Below are positions 1-11,155 of a stretch of 64,000 nt of DNA, piece by piece. The notes under the pieces are model-generated. The model did not search any database and was not told where the DNA came from. It saw only the letters and a program-made list of their open reading frames with translations. Position 1 is the stretch's first letter. Every line of letters begins with the position of its first letter. Origin of the DNA: Rapana venosa (lineage: Eukaryota; Mollusca; Gastropoda; Neogastropoda; Muricidae); contig CM054141.1 in the NCBI GenBank assembly GCA_028751875.1, positions 45,070,212-45,134,211 on the forward strand. The letters are read 5' to 3'. A program made the position numbers and the translations under genes.

Positions 1-340
1 TATGTGCCTACGTGTTCCCCTGTAACCAGTAGAGTCTCCATGCAGGTCGCTTTCCTTTTGGGAGTTTTTGGGAGCCTGGCTTCTTTAAAACTTAATAAAT
101 CAGGCCTTTGTTTAAACTCTTTAGATAGAATAAATGCTTTGTAAGACAGACAGAAGGCTCCAAGTATTCGCCGCAGTCTTTGTTCAGCTTTCGACAGAAG
201 TCTGCAGTCTGTTTTTTGTTCTCAGGTTTGCTTTGTGTTTTGTTGAAAGCTGTAAGAAGGTCGATAGACCGATGCGCAAGGTTTCATACATTTTTTTCCA
301 CGTTGTTTATTTAATTTTCTCAGTAAAAGAGTATAGCATA
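1..340. other. non-coding, nothing recognised
   Basis: AT-leaning sequence with no supported gene or repeat. The open frame beginning near 134 is carried by the microsatellite that follows and shows no protein-like composition. Confidence 0.6.
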
Positions 341-473
<133 letters not shown>

Positions 474-539
474 AGGTCTACAGATCGATGTGTAGAGTTT
501 CATCCATCTTTTCCATATCAGTTCAATTCTCCAATAAAA

Positions 540-645
540 GGTCAAGTCAAGTCAAGTCAAATTTTAATTTCCAGATGGTACATTGAATAGGCAATGCATT
601 TGCTTTTTTTCATCAAGCCATCTATCTAAGAACACATTTCTTAAT
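540..645 (+). repeat. dispersed repeat E, copy 1
   Basis: Starts with GTCAA tandem steps (541-560) and continues through CCAGATGGTACATTGAATAG and AATGCATTTGC. The same order of words recurs in the same orientation at 14,655-14,760, so this is an interspersed repeat, probably the 3' end of a SINE or LINE. Family not identified. Confidence 0.6.
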
Positions 646-742
646 GATAATACTTAAATACTACATTAATGCAACCTTTACTAATAAACTGTACCAGTAA
701 AAAGAGGAAAACCAATAAAGTCATACTCTGGAAAATACAAAT

Positions 743-837
743 TACACACACACACACATACATACACACGCACACACACATTACACACGCACTCATACAC
801 TCATACACACGTGCGCGCACGCGCACACACGCACACA
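743..837. repeat. imperfect (CA)n tract with CG steps
   Basis: Alternating purine-pyrimidine sequence, mostly CA with CGCGCACGCGCA near 812-826. No gene. Confidence 0.9.
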
Positions 838-844
838 CTTAGGT

Positions 845-1384
845 AAAGAATGTTTTAAGAATTAACAAAAATCATAGAACGTCAAACGAACATTATCAAC
901 AAGCTGGTCTTCAGAGTGGCATGGTATTTTGCATCTTTCTTAAAAAGACTTGTGATAAATGCATAAGAACCCATTTTAACACAATTAACATTAGACGCAA
1001 ACAGCCATTGCCTGCGCTTTCCCGAAGATTTGTTAGGTGTTAACTGGAAAAGAAACAAACATACTGATCTTGTATAAGGCCTGATAACATAATGACATCT
1101 TTTGGGTGGAAGAACGGAAGATAAAAGTGTAAATTGCTAATAATCAACGCCTTATTCATCGGAAGAAACAACAAAGCAAGTGCTCCACTATCGGAGAAAG
1201 CGAACAACTCCACACAGCTTGCTGAAATTGGCATACACATACAAACCAGAAGTTGGTTTCAACTGGTTTCCTTTTCCACAAAATGAATAACATGTGTGAT
1301 AAACAGAACAGAAGTAGCATAGCAACAATAAGGTAAAAGTTCATATTGTGCTCGAGTACAGCAACATTGATATTGCGGCTGTAG
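845..1384. other. non-coding, nothing recognised
   Basis: No microsatellite, SINE box or protein motif. Short frames on the minus strand (about 1040-1344) have no recognisable features. Confidence 0.5.
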
Positions 1385-1872
1385 TGATCCCTGTGTCAGT
1401 TGTTTCCAGCCACTGTCCATGGTTGGAGCTCCGTGTACAAGGATCGCCATCTTCATCTGTCCCTGCTGAGTTAGCAGACTACTGACCTCAGTGCTGTTGG
1501 CAATGTAGAATTTTGGTGGTCTGCCTCTTTTCATTCAGCCCTCAACCTTGTCTTGGAGAACTATCATCATCAGATGTGTTTGTTTGTTTTGTTTGTTTGT
1601 TGTTGATCTTTTGCATGACCAACATATCTCGGTCTGTGCACATCAGTTTTTGCCAACATTGGTCTTGTGCTCTCAGAGTTCATAAATAATTCCTTCATTT
1701 GTTTTTCTGTATGACAGTTTGACTTTCAGTAGTCGCCCGTATAACCATATTTCGATTGCGATTATTTTGTCTTGTTCCTATTTTCGTAGCGTCCAGGCTT
1801 CTGACCCATGCAGTAATACAGAAGATTTTTGTTGTTGAGAATTGTAATAAGTATGCCTGCGGTTTCAATACG
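1385..1872 (-). pseudogene. decayed RTE-type LINE C-terminus
   Basis: Seen: read on the minus strand in shifting frames, 1830-1700 gives words resembling LLHGSEAWTLRK and IEIWLYGRLLKV, then KTNEGIIYEL. 1534-1515 gives KRGRPPKF and 1438-1419 gives VHGAPT. Known: RTE/BovB-like reverse transcriptases carry after the RT core a block of the type YGSEAWTL, then a basic RGRP(R/P) segment, then a terminal WR..VHG motif. The order and spacing match. Inference: this is the last roughly 150 codons of an old RTE-like element, broken by stops and frameshifts and interrupted by TTTG-rich sequence near 1580-1605. It belongs to a different subfamily from the RTE copies at 43.5-44.7 and 51.7-53.6 kb, which lack VHGAPT. 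No RT core is left here. Confidence 0.5.
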
Positions 1873-1904
1873 AGACTGAAGTGTTCTGTCAAGATCTGAA
1901 TCTG

Positions 1905-2116
1905 TTATTTTCCTGTGGATCCTGAAAGAAAACCTTCAAAGGCCAAGCTAGGCATTTCAAAATCAATAGAATTAAGGATACCCATTGTTCTTTTGAATGC
2001 GCTTCGACGTATGTCAAAGGAACAAAAACTATGGTTTGGAGGCTTTGTCAGTGTCACTTCAGGATGACGTGAAGCGGATCTAGAGAAGAAGAGGTGGAAA
2101 GAAAACATCAAATGGT
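1905..2116 (+). pseudogene. possible LINE C-terminal scrap (weak)
   Basis: In one plus-strand frame the last bases before the SINE read KKRWKENIKWW (about 2084-2116), and LWFGGFVSV lies upstream near 2030. Both resemble the WxGHV...RGRPKKRWxDNI block at the C-terminus of RTE-type LINEs. There is a stop between them and the match is short, so this is only a suggestion. If true, the SINE that follows inserted into a LINE remnant. Confidence 0.25.
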
Positions 2117-2444
2117 GGGCGGGATAGCCTAGTGGTTAGGACATTGCACGGGCAATCTGACGACCCGGGTTTGATTCCCGTTCAAGGGGATATTTTCCCC
2201 TGGAGTTAACATCAGTGCAGACTCCACTCTCCCCAAAAGTCCTTCGGATGAGACTATAAACCGAGGCCCCGTGTGCGAACGCACGCAGAACATCTTGCGC
2301 ACACGTTAAATCCTGTTCCGCTTTTCGTAAGAGTAGGCCATTGTGTGCCGGTGGGAACAGATGACAGAATTGACAAAACCACATACACACGGGGACTGGG
2401 TGTAAAAAAGCACATAAGTGCTTATTCCATTATCCTCGATATAA

Positions 2445-2490
<46 letters not shown>
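2117..2490 (+). mobile_element. full-length SINE, head 1 + central domain + tail A
   Basis: Seen: a tRNA-like head with A box TAGCCTAGTGG (2125-2135) and B box GGTTTGATTCC (2168-2178). A linker ends in CTCCACTCTCCCC. A central domain runs from CCTTCGGATGAGAC to ATACACACGGGGACTGG (about 2239-2400). A tail with AAGTGCTTATTCCATTATC then leads into (TAA)n at 2446-2490. The only B-box change from consensus is C to T at a CpG, as expected of methylation decay. The element is not autonomous. It would be transcribed by RNA polymerase III from the two boxes and mobilised by a LINE that recognises its tail. The complete copy at 41.18-41.51 kb has the same architecture. The minus-strand open frames across it are incidental. 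Confidence 0.9.
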
Positions 2491-2493
<3 letters not shown>

Positions 2494-2635
2494 GCATTAG
2501 GCAGATATCAAACAAAAATATTCAACAAACCTTTATTGTTTCCTTAATGACTGACACTGACTGACTGACTGGTTGGATGATAAAACTTTTTAATCGAAAT
2601 GTGTTTCGTGGTTTTCTTTCTTGCTCACGCATTGT

Positions 2636-2750
2636 GTATGTGTGTCTGTGTGTGTGTGCGTGTGCGTGCGTGTGCGTGTGCGTGTGTGTGTGTGTGTTCG
2701 TGCGCGCGCGCGCGTGTGTGTGTGGACGAGGGCGTACGTGTTTGTGTGTG
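2636..2750. repeat. imperfect (GT)n with a (CG)n block
   Basis: GT/GC alternation with eight CG-type steps around 2701-2716. Overlapping open frames in three phases are repeat translations. Confidence 0.9.
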
Positions 2751-2819
2751 TTTGCGTCTGGCGTGGAGGATGCGCACGATCTCGCTTAGTGGCACGTATA
2801 TGTATTTACACTCGGCCTG

Positions 2820-3334
2820 CATTATGTTTTGATAGTCCTTATTTCCTACATTGTTATCTTTCTAAACTCCTCAAATCAATATTCTCACAGCAACTTTCTA
2901 GGGTCTAAAAAAAGGTTTGTATCAGAAATGCCCTGACAGGCCTCTAGAATCAAAACAGCCTTTGCAAACAGTGAAGCGTCTTCAACTGCATGTTGGGTAT
3001 TTCTAGAGAAAACATGGATTTGTTTTCGTTTCTTGGAATCGAAATGGATGAATGAAAACAGTGAATGTATACATTAAAAACAAAACAAAACAGACAATCT
3101 TGTGTTTTGCCCAATATATTTGATCGCAGCCATTATCACCACTACCAGAGCGTGTGATTTTTAATGGTTTTGCCAGTAGGATCGTCTAAATACTTTCCTC
3201 ATTGACATGCTTGGAAGTTAATACATCATCAGACTCTTCACAGACTAGTCAACTGTGAACGCTACATAAGGGTTGTCTCACTGTCTAAAAAAAAATCTAA
3301 CGTGTTTTTGGCCCATACCAGACGTTTGTCAGTC
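2820..3334. other. non-coding, nothing recognised
   Basis: Unique-looking AT-rich sequence with no long frame, SINE box or tandem repeat. Confidence 0.5.
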
Positions 3335-3366
3335 ATTGCCTATATGGCAAGGTACTTGGAAACAGT

Positions 3367-3410
<44 letters not shown>

Positions 3411-3560
3411 TACACACATTTTTCATCCAGTGTATAATAACGGTCTCACTGTGATTTCTAGGTCGAATGAGTCAGAGTGAAAATTCAGGGTGAGCCCCAG
3501 AGCGATTAACTGGGGGGACACGCAGCAACATTTTAGGGCACACGGGCTCTTTATCTGCTG
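3335..3560 (+). repeat. dispersed repeat D, copy 1
   Basis: Contains GCAAGGTACTTGGAAACAGT, an inserted (CA)n at 3369-3411, then CATCCAGTGTATAATAACGG, CAGGGTGAGCCCCAGAG and GGGGACACGCAGCAAC. The same word order appears in the same orientation at 42,320-42,620 and, less well kept, at 35,590-35,840. Family not identified. The microsatellite inside this copy is absent from the others. Confidence 0.6.
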
Positions 3561-3564
3561 CAAG

Positions 3565-3759
3565 GACTCAAAAATATATATGCGTTATGACTGCTGTATA
3601 TGTTGGCAAAATGTTTTAGAGTGGACAATTTTACTTTGACGAGAAAGATATTAACATGGACTATGCCAGGAAGTCGTTTAGACCAAGTTGTCTACAAAAT
3701 CACCCCTGATAAATGGACTACGGCTTGTAATGAATAAATCATGTATTCATCTGTGCAGA

Positions 3760-3762
<3 letters not shown>
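3565..3762. other. non-coding, nothing recognised
   Basis: Short unique stretch between repeat D and the CT microsatellite. No motif seen. Confidence 0.5.

Positions 3763-3829
<67 letters not shown>
3763..3829. repeat. (CT)n microsatellite
   Basis: About 33 uninterrupted CT units. It lies immediately 5' of the LINE fragment that starts near 3860. Confidence 0.95.
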
Positions 3830-3832
<3 letters not shown>

Positions 3833-3859
3833 AAAAAATGCCAACTCAATTGTTAATTC

Positions 3860-4838
3860 CTTCCTTTTGAAAGAGGTGCTTTCCCTTTGGAGTGGGCCAA
3901 GTCTATAATTATTCCTATTTACAAAAAAGGCGACAGCACTAAAACAGACAATTATCGTGGAGTAGCCCTCACTAGCATCGTCAGCAAAATACATACTTAT
4001 ATTTTGAATAAAAGGTTAACTAGATGGGCTGAAGAGAATGAAAAACTGCTTGAAGAACAAGCAGGTTTTCGAGCAAATTATAGTACTACTGATCATATAT
4101 TCACCCTATACTCTATTGTTCAAAAATACTTGCAATCAAATAAAAAACTATTTGTTGCATTTGTCGATTTTCGTAAGGCGTTCGATTCTGTTAATCGTAA
4201 TATCTTATGGACTGTTCTGCGTAAAAATGGAATAAACGGTAAATTATATATGGCACTAAGGAGTGTATATAAATCAGTATTAGCATGTGTACGTGCAGGA
4301 TATGATTATTCGGAATATTTCGAATGTCCAAAAGGAGTGAAGCAGGGCTGTATATTAAGTCCACAATTATTTTCTTTTTTTGTAAACGAATTAGCCTTTG
4401 AATTAACAAAAAAGGAAAACATGGTATTCAGTTTATCTCAGGAGCAATGGAGGTATTTTTACTACTATTTGCCGATGATATGATTCTCTTGTCTGACACG
4501 GTACTAGGTTTACAAAACCAACTAGATATATTAAAGGAAGAGGCAGATCGCCTAGATTTATCAGTCAATATGGAAAAAACGAACATAATGATTTTTAGAA
4601 TGGGTGGACATTTATCAGTGCGTGAAAAATGGTTTTATGGAAATGCTGAAGTGAAAGTCGTAAATTCTTATAAGTATCTAGGGATGACATTTTCAACGAA
4701 GCTAAGTTTGAATGTTGCATGGCGTGAATGTTGCAGGAAAGGGAAAAAAGATGTAATCGAAATCTTAAAAACGTTACGAAAGCTGAATTCAGTAGATTGT
4801 TCTTTATTTTGGAAATTGTTTGATGTTCAAATAGAACC
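3860..4838 (+). mobile_element. non-LTR retrotransposon (LINE) RT fragment
   Basis: Seen: from 3887 the frame gives WAKSIIIPIYKKGD, NYRGVALTS and EEQAGFRA, motif A FVDFRKAFDSV (catalytic Asp at residue 94) and motif B GVKQGCILSP (150-159). Motif C, LFADDMILLSD, lies in a second frame starting at 4447, with FADD at 4468-4479. SYKYLGMTFS follows. Known: these are the ordered palm motifs of RVT_1-type reverse transcriptases of APE-endonuclease LINEs. The two frames meet in the A-rich run at 4406-4421. Reading across it keeps GIQFISGAMEVFLLLFADD in phase, so this is one reading frame with a single-base shift in a homopolymer. The endonuclease is missing at the 5' end. The element is cut at 4838, where inflated homopolymers begin. 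A decayed relative lies at 7.7-10.9 kb in the same orientation. Clade not assigned. Confidence 0.9.
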
Positions 4839-7440
4839 TTTTTTCCTTTTTTTTTTTTTTCCCCCCAAAAAAAATTTTTTTTTGGGGGGTGGGGGGGGGG
4901 GTTTAAAACCCGACAAAGGGGGTTTTTTGGCCCAAAAACAACTTTATAAAGGGGAAAGGGGGAAGTTTTGGGGGGGGGGTTTTTGGGGAAAATTAGGGAA
5001 CGTTTTTTAAAAAAGGGGGGAAAAAATCAAAAAAATTTTTTTTGCTAAGGGCAAATCAAAAGGGTCGGGGAATTTTGGGGGAAAAAAAGGGGGGTTAAAA
5101 TTTGTTTGGGAAAAAAAAGGGGAAAAAGACAAATTTGGGTGGGGAAAGGGGGGTTTTTTTCCCTTTTTTTTTTGTAAAAAACCAAAAAAAAAGGCCCTTG
5201 GGATTTTGGGGGTTTTTTTTAAAAATTTGGGGTTGTTTTTTTGTACAACCTATAGGTTTTAAAAAAGGGAAAATCCCCCCAAAAAAAAAAAAAAGGGGAA
5301 AGGGGGGGAAATCGGTCCTGAAAATGGGGTGGGGGGTTTTGGGGTTTTCCATGGGAAAATTTTTAAAGGGGGGGGGGGGGGGGGAAAATTAAAAATTTTA
5401 CGGGGGGGGGGGTGGTTTCTTGGGGGGGTTTTTGGGGGGGAAAAAAGGGGGTTTTTAAAAAAAATTTTTTTTTAAAAAACCCCCCAAAAAAAAGGGCTGG
5501 GCAAAAATAAAAAAAGGGGTTTTTAAATTAATTGGGCCCGGGGGGGGGAAAACCCCGGGGGGGGGGGGAAAAGAAAGGGTTTTTTTTTAAAAATTTGGGC
5601 TGGGAAATCGGGGGGGTTTTTTTAAAAAAAGGGCTTTAAAAACCGGCCCGAAAGAAAATTTAAATGCCCTTTTTTTTTTTAAAAGGTGGGGGCAGAAAAG
5701 CTGGGGGGGAAAAGGGGGTTTTCAAAAATTTGGGGGAAAAACCCTTTTTTGGGGGGGGAATGGGGTAAAGGGGGATGAGGGGCCCTAAAAAAGGGAAAAA
5801 AAAAAAATTGGGGGGGAAAAAAAAGGGGGAAAAAAATTTTTTCCCCCCGTTTTTTGTAAAATTTAAAAAAAGGGGAAGCATTTTAAAAAACAAGAAAAAA
5901 ATAAAAAATTTAATTTTTTTTTTTTTTTTTTTTACTTTTTTTTTTTTTTTTTTTTTAAATTTTTTAAAAAATTTAAATTACAAAAAAATTTTTTAAAGTT
6001 TAGGGGGGTTTTTTTTTTTGTTAGTTATTGGTTTTATTTTTATGTTTACTTTTTTTTTTTTTTAAAATAGTTTGTAATTTAAATTATGTTTGGCTCTTTT
6101 TTTTTTTTTTTAAAAAAAATTTTTTTTTTGTTTTTTTGATTTACAAAAGAAAGTCTGATCCCCCTTTAAAGGCCACTTGGGAATGAAAAATTTTCCCAAA
6201 AAAAAACTTTTTTTTTTCCCTTTCTTTTTCCCTTTCTCTTCTCCTCTTTTCTTTCTATTTCTTTTTTTCCCCCCCCCCCCCCTTTTTAAATCCCCCAAAA
6301 AAAAAAACATAAAAAGGAAAATTTTTCTATTTTTTTTTTATTTTACCTTTACTTTTTTACTATTTTTTCCCCCTTTTAATTTTTTTTTGTTGCTACTTTA
6401 ATTTCAAAAGGAAGGGGGGTTTTCACTAAAATAATAAAAAAAAAGGGGGGCAAAAATTTTTTGGCGCAAAATTAAAATTCCCAAAATTTTAAAAATGTCC
6501 CATTTGGCACTTTTTTTTTTCCCTCCCCCTTTTCTTTTCCCTTTGGGGGGGGGCCCCGAACGTATCAAAGGGGAAATGAAATTCCCTTATTTTTTGGGGG
6601 CGTGCTTTTTAGGGCCCTTTTTTTTATTTTGGGGTGTTGAAAGGGGGGGGAATACCTGATTTGTAAAGGGGCGGGGCTTGGGCAAGCCTGAGGGCCCCCG
6701 GGTTAAAGGTGGGGTTCCTTTTTTGAAAAAAAAGGGGGCGGAGGGGGGAGGACCCAAACGGGGGGTTTTTGTTCGGATTGGGGGGAAGCCCCCACGGTCA
6801 AGACGGAAGTGGGGGCCCCTACAGTGGTGTGGGGTGAAAAATACAGGAAAAGGCAGGGAAAAAAAAAGGGGAGAAGGGGGAAAAACTGTAAAGAACGGGA
6901 GTTTTTTAAAGCCCCTAAAAAAATTTTTCCAAAAGGGAAAGTGGGGTGGAAATGTAAGAAAAAAAAAATTGGGATTAAAACCCCCCAAATTTGAAAAAAT
7001 TTTAAGTTAAAAAAAGGGGAATTAGAAAGATAAAATTTTTAGGACAAAAATTTAGAGGTTAAAGAACCGAAACGATACAATAAAAAAACAAAAAAAAAAG
7101 GTTAAAGGGGGTAAGGGAAAATTTTTTTGATAAAAAAAAAAAAAAAAGGGGGGGAAAAAAAAATTTGTAAAAAATTTTTAAAAATGGTGTGCATTTTAAA
7201 TTTAATTCCAAAAAATTCCCCTTATTTTCCAGGTTTTTTTTTTACAAATAAGTTAAATTTAAAAGGTAAAATTTTTTTAAAGCAATTTTTTTTAAAGGGT
7301 TTTTTTTAAAAAATTTAAATATTAAAAATTTACCCCAAAAATGTCAGGGGGGGTTTTTCATTTGATCTTTAAATGGCAAAAAGGATGCCAAAAATTTTAA
7401 AAAGAAGGGAAAGTTTTCCCGGGCCCCATACAATCATCCC
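4839..7440. other. homopolymer-inflated, low-quality sequence
   Basis: For 2.6 kb almost every base sits in a run: A, T and G runs of 4-20 and C runs of 4-14, with hardly any single-base alternation. It begins abruptly inside the LINE fragment at 4838 and fades after 7440. No other part of the window looks like this. It resembles unpolished sequencing error or a collapsed consensus more than a biological repeat. The open frames across it (Lys/Gly/Phe/Pro-rich) are artefacts and no gene should be called here. Confidence 0.75.
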
Positions 7441-7679
7441 CATGCCAAATTCAGGGGGGGGGTAGGAAAAGTAAACAGCACTGGCACTCAGCCTCTTGAC
7501 ACCTGTAATAGGGTTAGCAAGTGAGGAGTTGTGATGAAGTGGGGCGTGCTTGCCATGTGAAGGCAGAAAAAAGGGGTTACTTTGGCCGGTTTAAATCAGC
7601 ACCATGTGTGTTGTAGGAGTTTCCTTAAAAACCTTCTTTAATGCTTTAAAGATGAATGCTGTGTCTTGTCATTAAATGT

Positions 7680-10600
7680 AATTGTTGAAAGGTTCTTTGG
7701 GGTGTGGTCTTTTGAATTGTGGTAATACAGATAAACAAATAAAAATTTTTCATTTTTTTCTTGGAAGTAAAAAGGGGTTGTTTCAAAAAGTTGATAGGAT
7801 TTTGTATCTTATGTGCGTAGTTTTGATTTTTTTGTTGACAGAAACATTCCCCGGAAAATGTCCGCCAGATGTTTTTCTGGTATAAGGCCTTCTGTAAATC
7901 GGGAATTAAAGTTGCCTCAAGGGAGGCTTTATGGTTTAGTTTTTTTTAATAAGGCATGAGTTAATGCCTTTGTGAATTTTTTAGATGTTCCCCTATCCTA
8001 ATTTTGACTTTTCTCTGTGACAAAACTCTGTTGTGTAAGAAAGAAATGTTTTGCTTGTCTGTGTGTATATCCAACCCGAAGGTTCGCCTTTTTATAACAT
8101 TTTGACAATGTAATGGAATTGCTATGTTGGAAAAAATGTTTTGAATTTTTGTGGTGACATGGATGAAATAGATATAATACTATGTGGAGACTTAAACGCG
8201 GACCCCAAACTTTTTTTGTCGCATGTGAAAATGATTTAGTTCGATGTCCAAAGTAAAAAATATGTCTCTAGCAGCAGTGTAATTCTGAAATTTTGGGTTT
8301 TCAAAATTATGGGAAATTACTATTGAATATGTGCATGCTCTTAGTTTACAAATTCTAAATGGCGTTGTAATGGTGCCAAAAAGGGTATAATACATCTTGA
8401 TGGAGGTTTTGTGTTTAAAGATTTTTTTTAGTGTCAGTGATTTGTTTTTAGATTTTTGACTATGTCGTTGTTTGTTGCCGAGCGTTCTGATTCGATCCCC
8501 TTCTGTTGAATTTATTTTAATCCCGTATATAATACAGGTTGGGAACGGCCAAAGTTAAGGAAAAGTTTGTTGGGATAAAAAAACCTAGTTTAAAAGAAAA
8601 TCTCCGGATGTGAAATGTGTGAAATTTTTTTTTAAGCCTTTCAGTGATTTTTGGAACTTTAATAAGCTTTAGATTTGTTTTTAATGGTTCATAAAGCAGT
8701 GTGAATGTAGAAAAAACAGGACAATTTAATAAAGGTCCCTCAAATGATACTTGGTTTGATAATGAAATTAAAAAATATGGGAAAAAAAGGTCGAAATTTT
8801 GAAGTCTTTGAAAAACATAAGAAATGAGGACAAAAAAATGTACTGTGTCACAAAAAGGGAATTAAAAGCAGTTGAACGAAAAAGAAACGTATAATAAGAC
8901 CTTATTGCGATTGTGCATCTATCTCTTTTAAATCCGTTCTGGGGAAAATGTTTAAGAAGGCGTATTTAGAAAAGTCAGCCCAAAAATAGTATATCAGTTG
9001 AAGTGGTTTAACTTTCAAAACCTGTTGGGGGAAAAACCCATTTGCCAATCCATGATTTATGATGTTGACATGAGGAATGGGACACTTTGTTGCTTTCTAA
9101 AATGAGTATTGGGGTTTTGAAAATTTGGGGAAAGCAGGGGGCGACAATAGGGAATTGAAAAAATGGAGGGAAAATTTTCTTTTCCTTCTAAAACTTTAAA
9201 AAATTTTTTTGTGGTTTTTTCCAGTAATGGTGGGTCTATATTCTAACACATAAAAGGGTATTTGTCCCAATAATACGGGGGGTTTCCTTACTGAAAAGTA
9301 AATTATATGTACTATTTATTTAAAATTAAAGAATGGTTTATGGAAGAATAATATTACAGGTGGGGGCACCCGTGGTTTTTTAAAAGAGGAAATCCCCCTA
9401 TAGATATATGTTTCTCTGCTTGCGTTTGTACAGAAACAGTTTGCTCAAACCCTAAACTCTATGTAGCATTTTTTGACTTGAAAAAGCATTTGATTTGTTA
9501 AAGGGGAAATTGTTGTGGCTATTCTCCTAAAAAATGGTGTGAAGGGTAAAATATTACGTGTTTGAGAGCCATGTATCAGAATGTAGAGCGAATAAGATGT
9601 GGAATAAAATGACTGAATAATATACGTACCACTGGTGTTAAACAGGGTGAGTATGTGCCCCTTATTGTTTTCTGTTTTTATCTTGAGTTAGCCAGAGACA
9701 TCATAAAAATGGTAAAATGGGGCCCGTTCCCCCAAGATTTTCCCGGTTGTTTATTTTTGTTGCTGATGATGTTATCCTGTTCTGAAACAGTCGTAGGTTT
9801 CAAAAGCGTTAAAAAGCTTAAACAGTGCTTCAAAGACTGGATCTTAAAGGGATTGAGTAAGGTAAAATCGTTTTATTTGAAAAGGGGGGGAATTTTGTGC
9901 CCTGAAAAATGGTTTTCAAAGGAAATATCATGCTGTGATTAATGTATTTAAATTTTAGGAATTGTTTTTCTAAAAGCTTAGTTTCACAACGTGTAAAGAT
10001 TGGCAAGCGAGGAAACGAAAATTGTTATTTGTGTTGAAAAAACTACGAATATTGAATAATAATTTTTATTTTTCATTAAGTATTTTATGCCAAAAACCCA
10101 CTGTGTTTATGGGGCAGAAAAATGGGGGTGCAGCTGTAACACATTGGAATCGTACACCTCTTGCTTTTTAAACGTTTTTGGGTTAGGCGTACACCTAAAA
10201 GATCTTGTTTATAGTGAAAAATAGTATCTTTGTTAATGCTGTGTAAGATGCATTAGTTTGGATTAAAAATTCTGCATAGAATGAGAGAGGCTACCCTTTT
10301 TAAAACTACCCCCCAAAAGCTTTATGTAATGTCCCAAAGGGGGAAAAACAAGGGGAACAAAATACGTACTTTTGTGTGAACTGGGTTTGGATTTGTTTGG
10401 CTCAAACAAGGGGGGAAATTGTAGAGAGTTTATTAAAAGCTTTAGGCAAAGATTTATTGATGCCCATGGGAGCAAAAGGGGTAATCATTACAAAAAAAGT
10501 GAAAGATTTTAAAAGAAGACAATTTTTAAGTTCGATGTGTCAAACTTATCTAAAACTTGTTGGAATACATTTGAAAAGAATATTGTTAAGTTTGACTTGG

Positions 10601-10860
10601 GTATCAGATATAAAAGTCTAAATTCAGATACAGAGTTGATATTGACCCAGTCAGGAGTTTTGCCATTTTGTAAACAAATCCGGAGGATGAAGTAAATTTT
10701 TCTTGTGTGTCCCGTATTTGAGGAGTTAGGGAGAACTCTCCCCGTTAAAAAATGTAGCGCCTAATTTTTTTAGACTTGTTTTCTTGGGTAAGTCACCCGA
10801 GGTTGTGCGCAGCCTCACTTTTTATTTGTGTAAAGCCTCAGAAAAGGAGATAAGTTTTCC
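7680..10860 (+). mobile_element. decayed near-complete LINE, endonuclease to C-terminus
   Basis: Seen, in shifting plus-strand frames: CVYIQPEGSPFYN (8060-8098) and IILCGDLNADPK with GDLNA at 8186-8200, both typical of APE-type endonuclease domains. Next comes WFDNEIKKYGKKRSK (about 8752), then VAFFDLKKAFD-like motif A (about 9466) and GVKQG motif B (about 9637). Motif C VADD is at 9759-9770, VYGAEKWG near 10,100 and a C-terminal VCPVFEELRE near 10,710. The order endonuclease, RT, C-terminal block fits one LINE ORF2 of about 1000 codons. It appears to be the same family as the copy at 3.86-4.84 kb. Many frame breaks sit in homopolymers, so part of the decay may be base-calling error continuing from the neighbouring bad segment. 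No intact frame is longer than about 95 codons. The 3' end is not defined and is followed by a GT tract. Confidence 0.75.
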
Positions 10861-10905
10861 CCAAGTGATATTTTTGTGCTGATTTTTGTTAACAACTGTT
10901 GGGCT

Positions 10906-11155
10906 TTTGTGTGTGTGGGGGTGTGTGTGTGTTGGTGTGGGTGTGTTGGCGCGCGGGGCGGGTTGGGGGTGTGTGTGTGGTGTGTGTGTGTGTGCGTTTC
11001 GTATGTGTTAAAACCAAAATATGCAGTTCGGCAACCCCCTTCAGATGGGCCAATGGGTTTTGTGAATAAATCGTTCGAGTTCGGTTCGAGTTTCTCTCTC
11101 TCCCTTTTCTCTCTCTTTTCCTCCTCCTTTCCCTTTTCTCTCTCTCTCTCTCTTC
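10906..11155. repeat. imperfect (GT)n and nearby (CT)n tracts
   Basis: GT-rich alternation at 10,906-11,005, then about 85 bases of ordinary sequence, then CT/CCT-rich sequence at 11,091-11,153. Open frames on either strand are repeat translations. Confidence 0.85.

Noticed and set aside
5095..7010. Several frames of 60-130 codons in the homopolymer segment
   Set aside because: Lys, Gly, Phe and Pro runs come straight from inflated homopolymers. Not coding.
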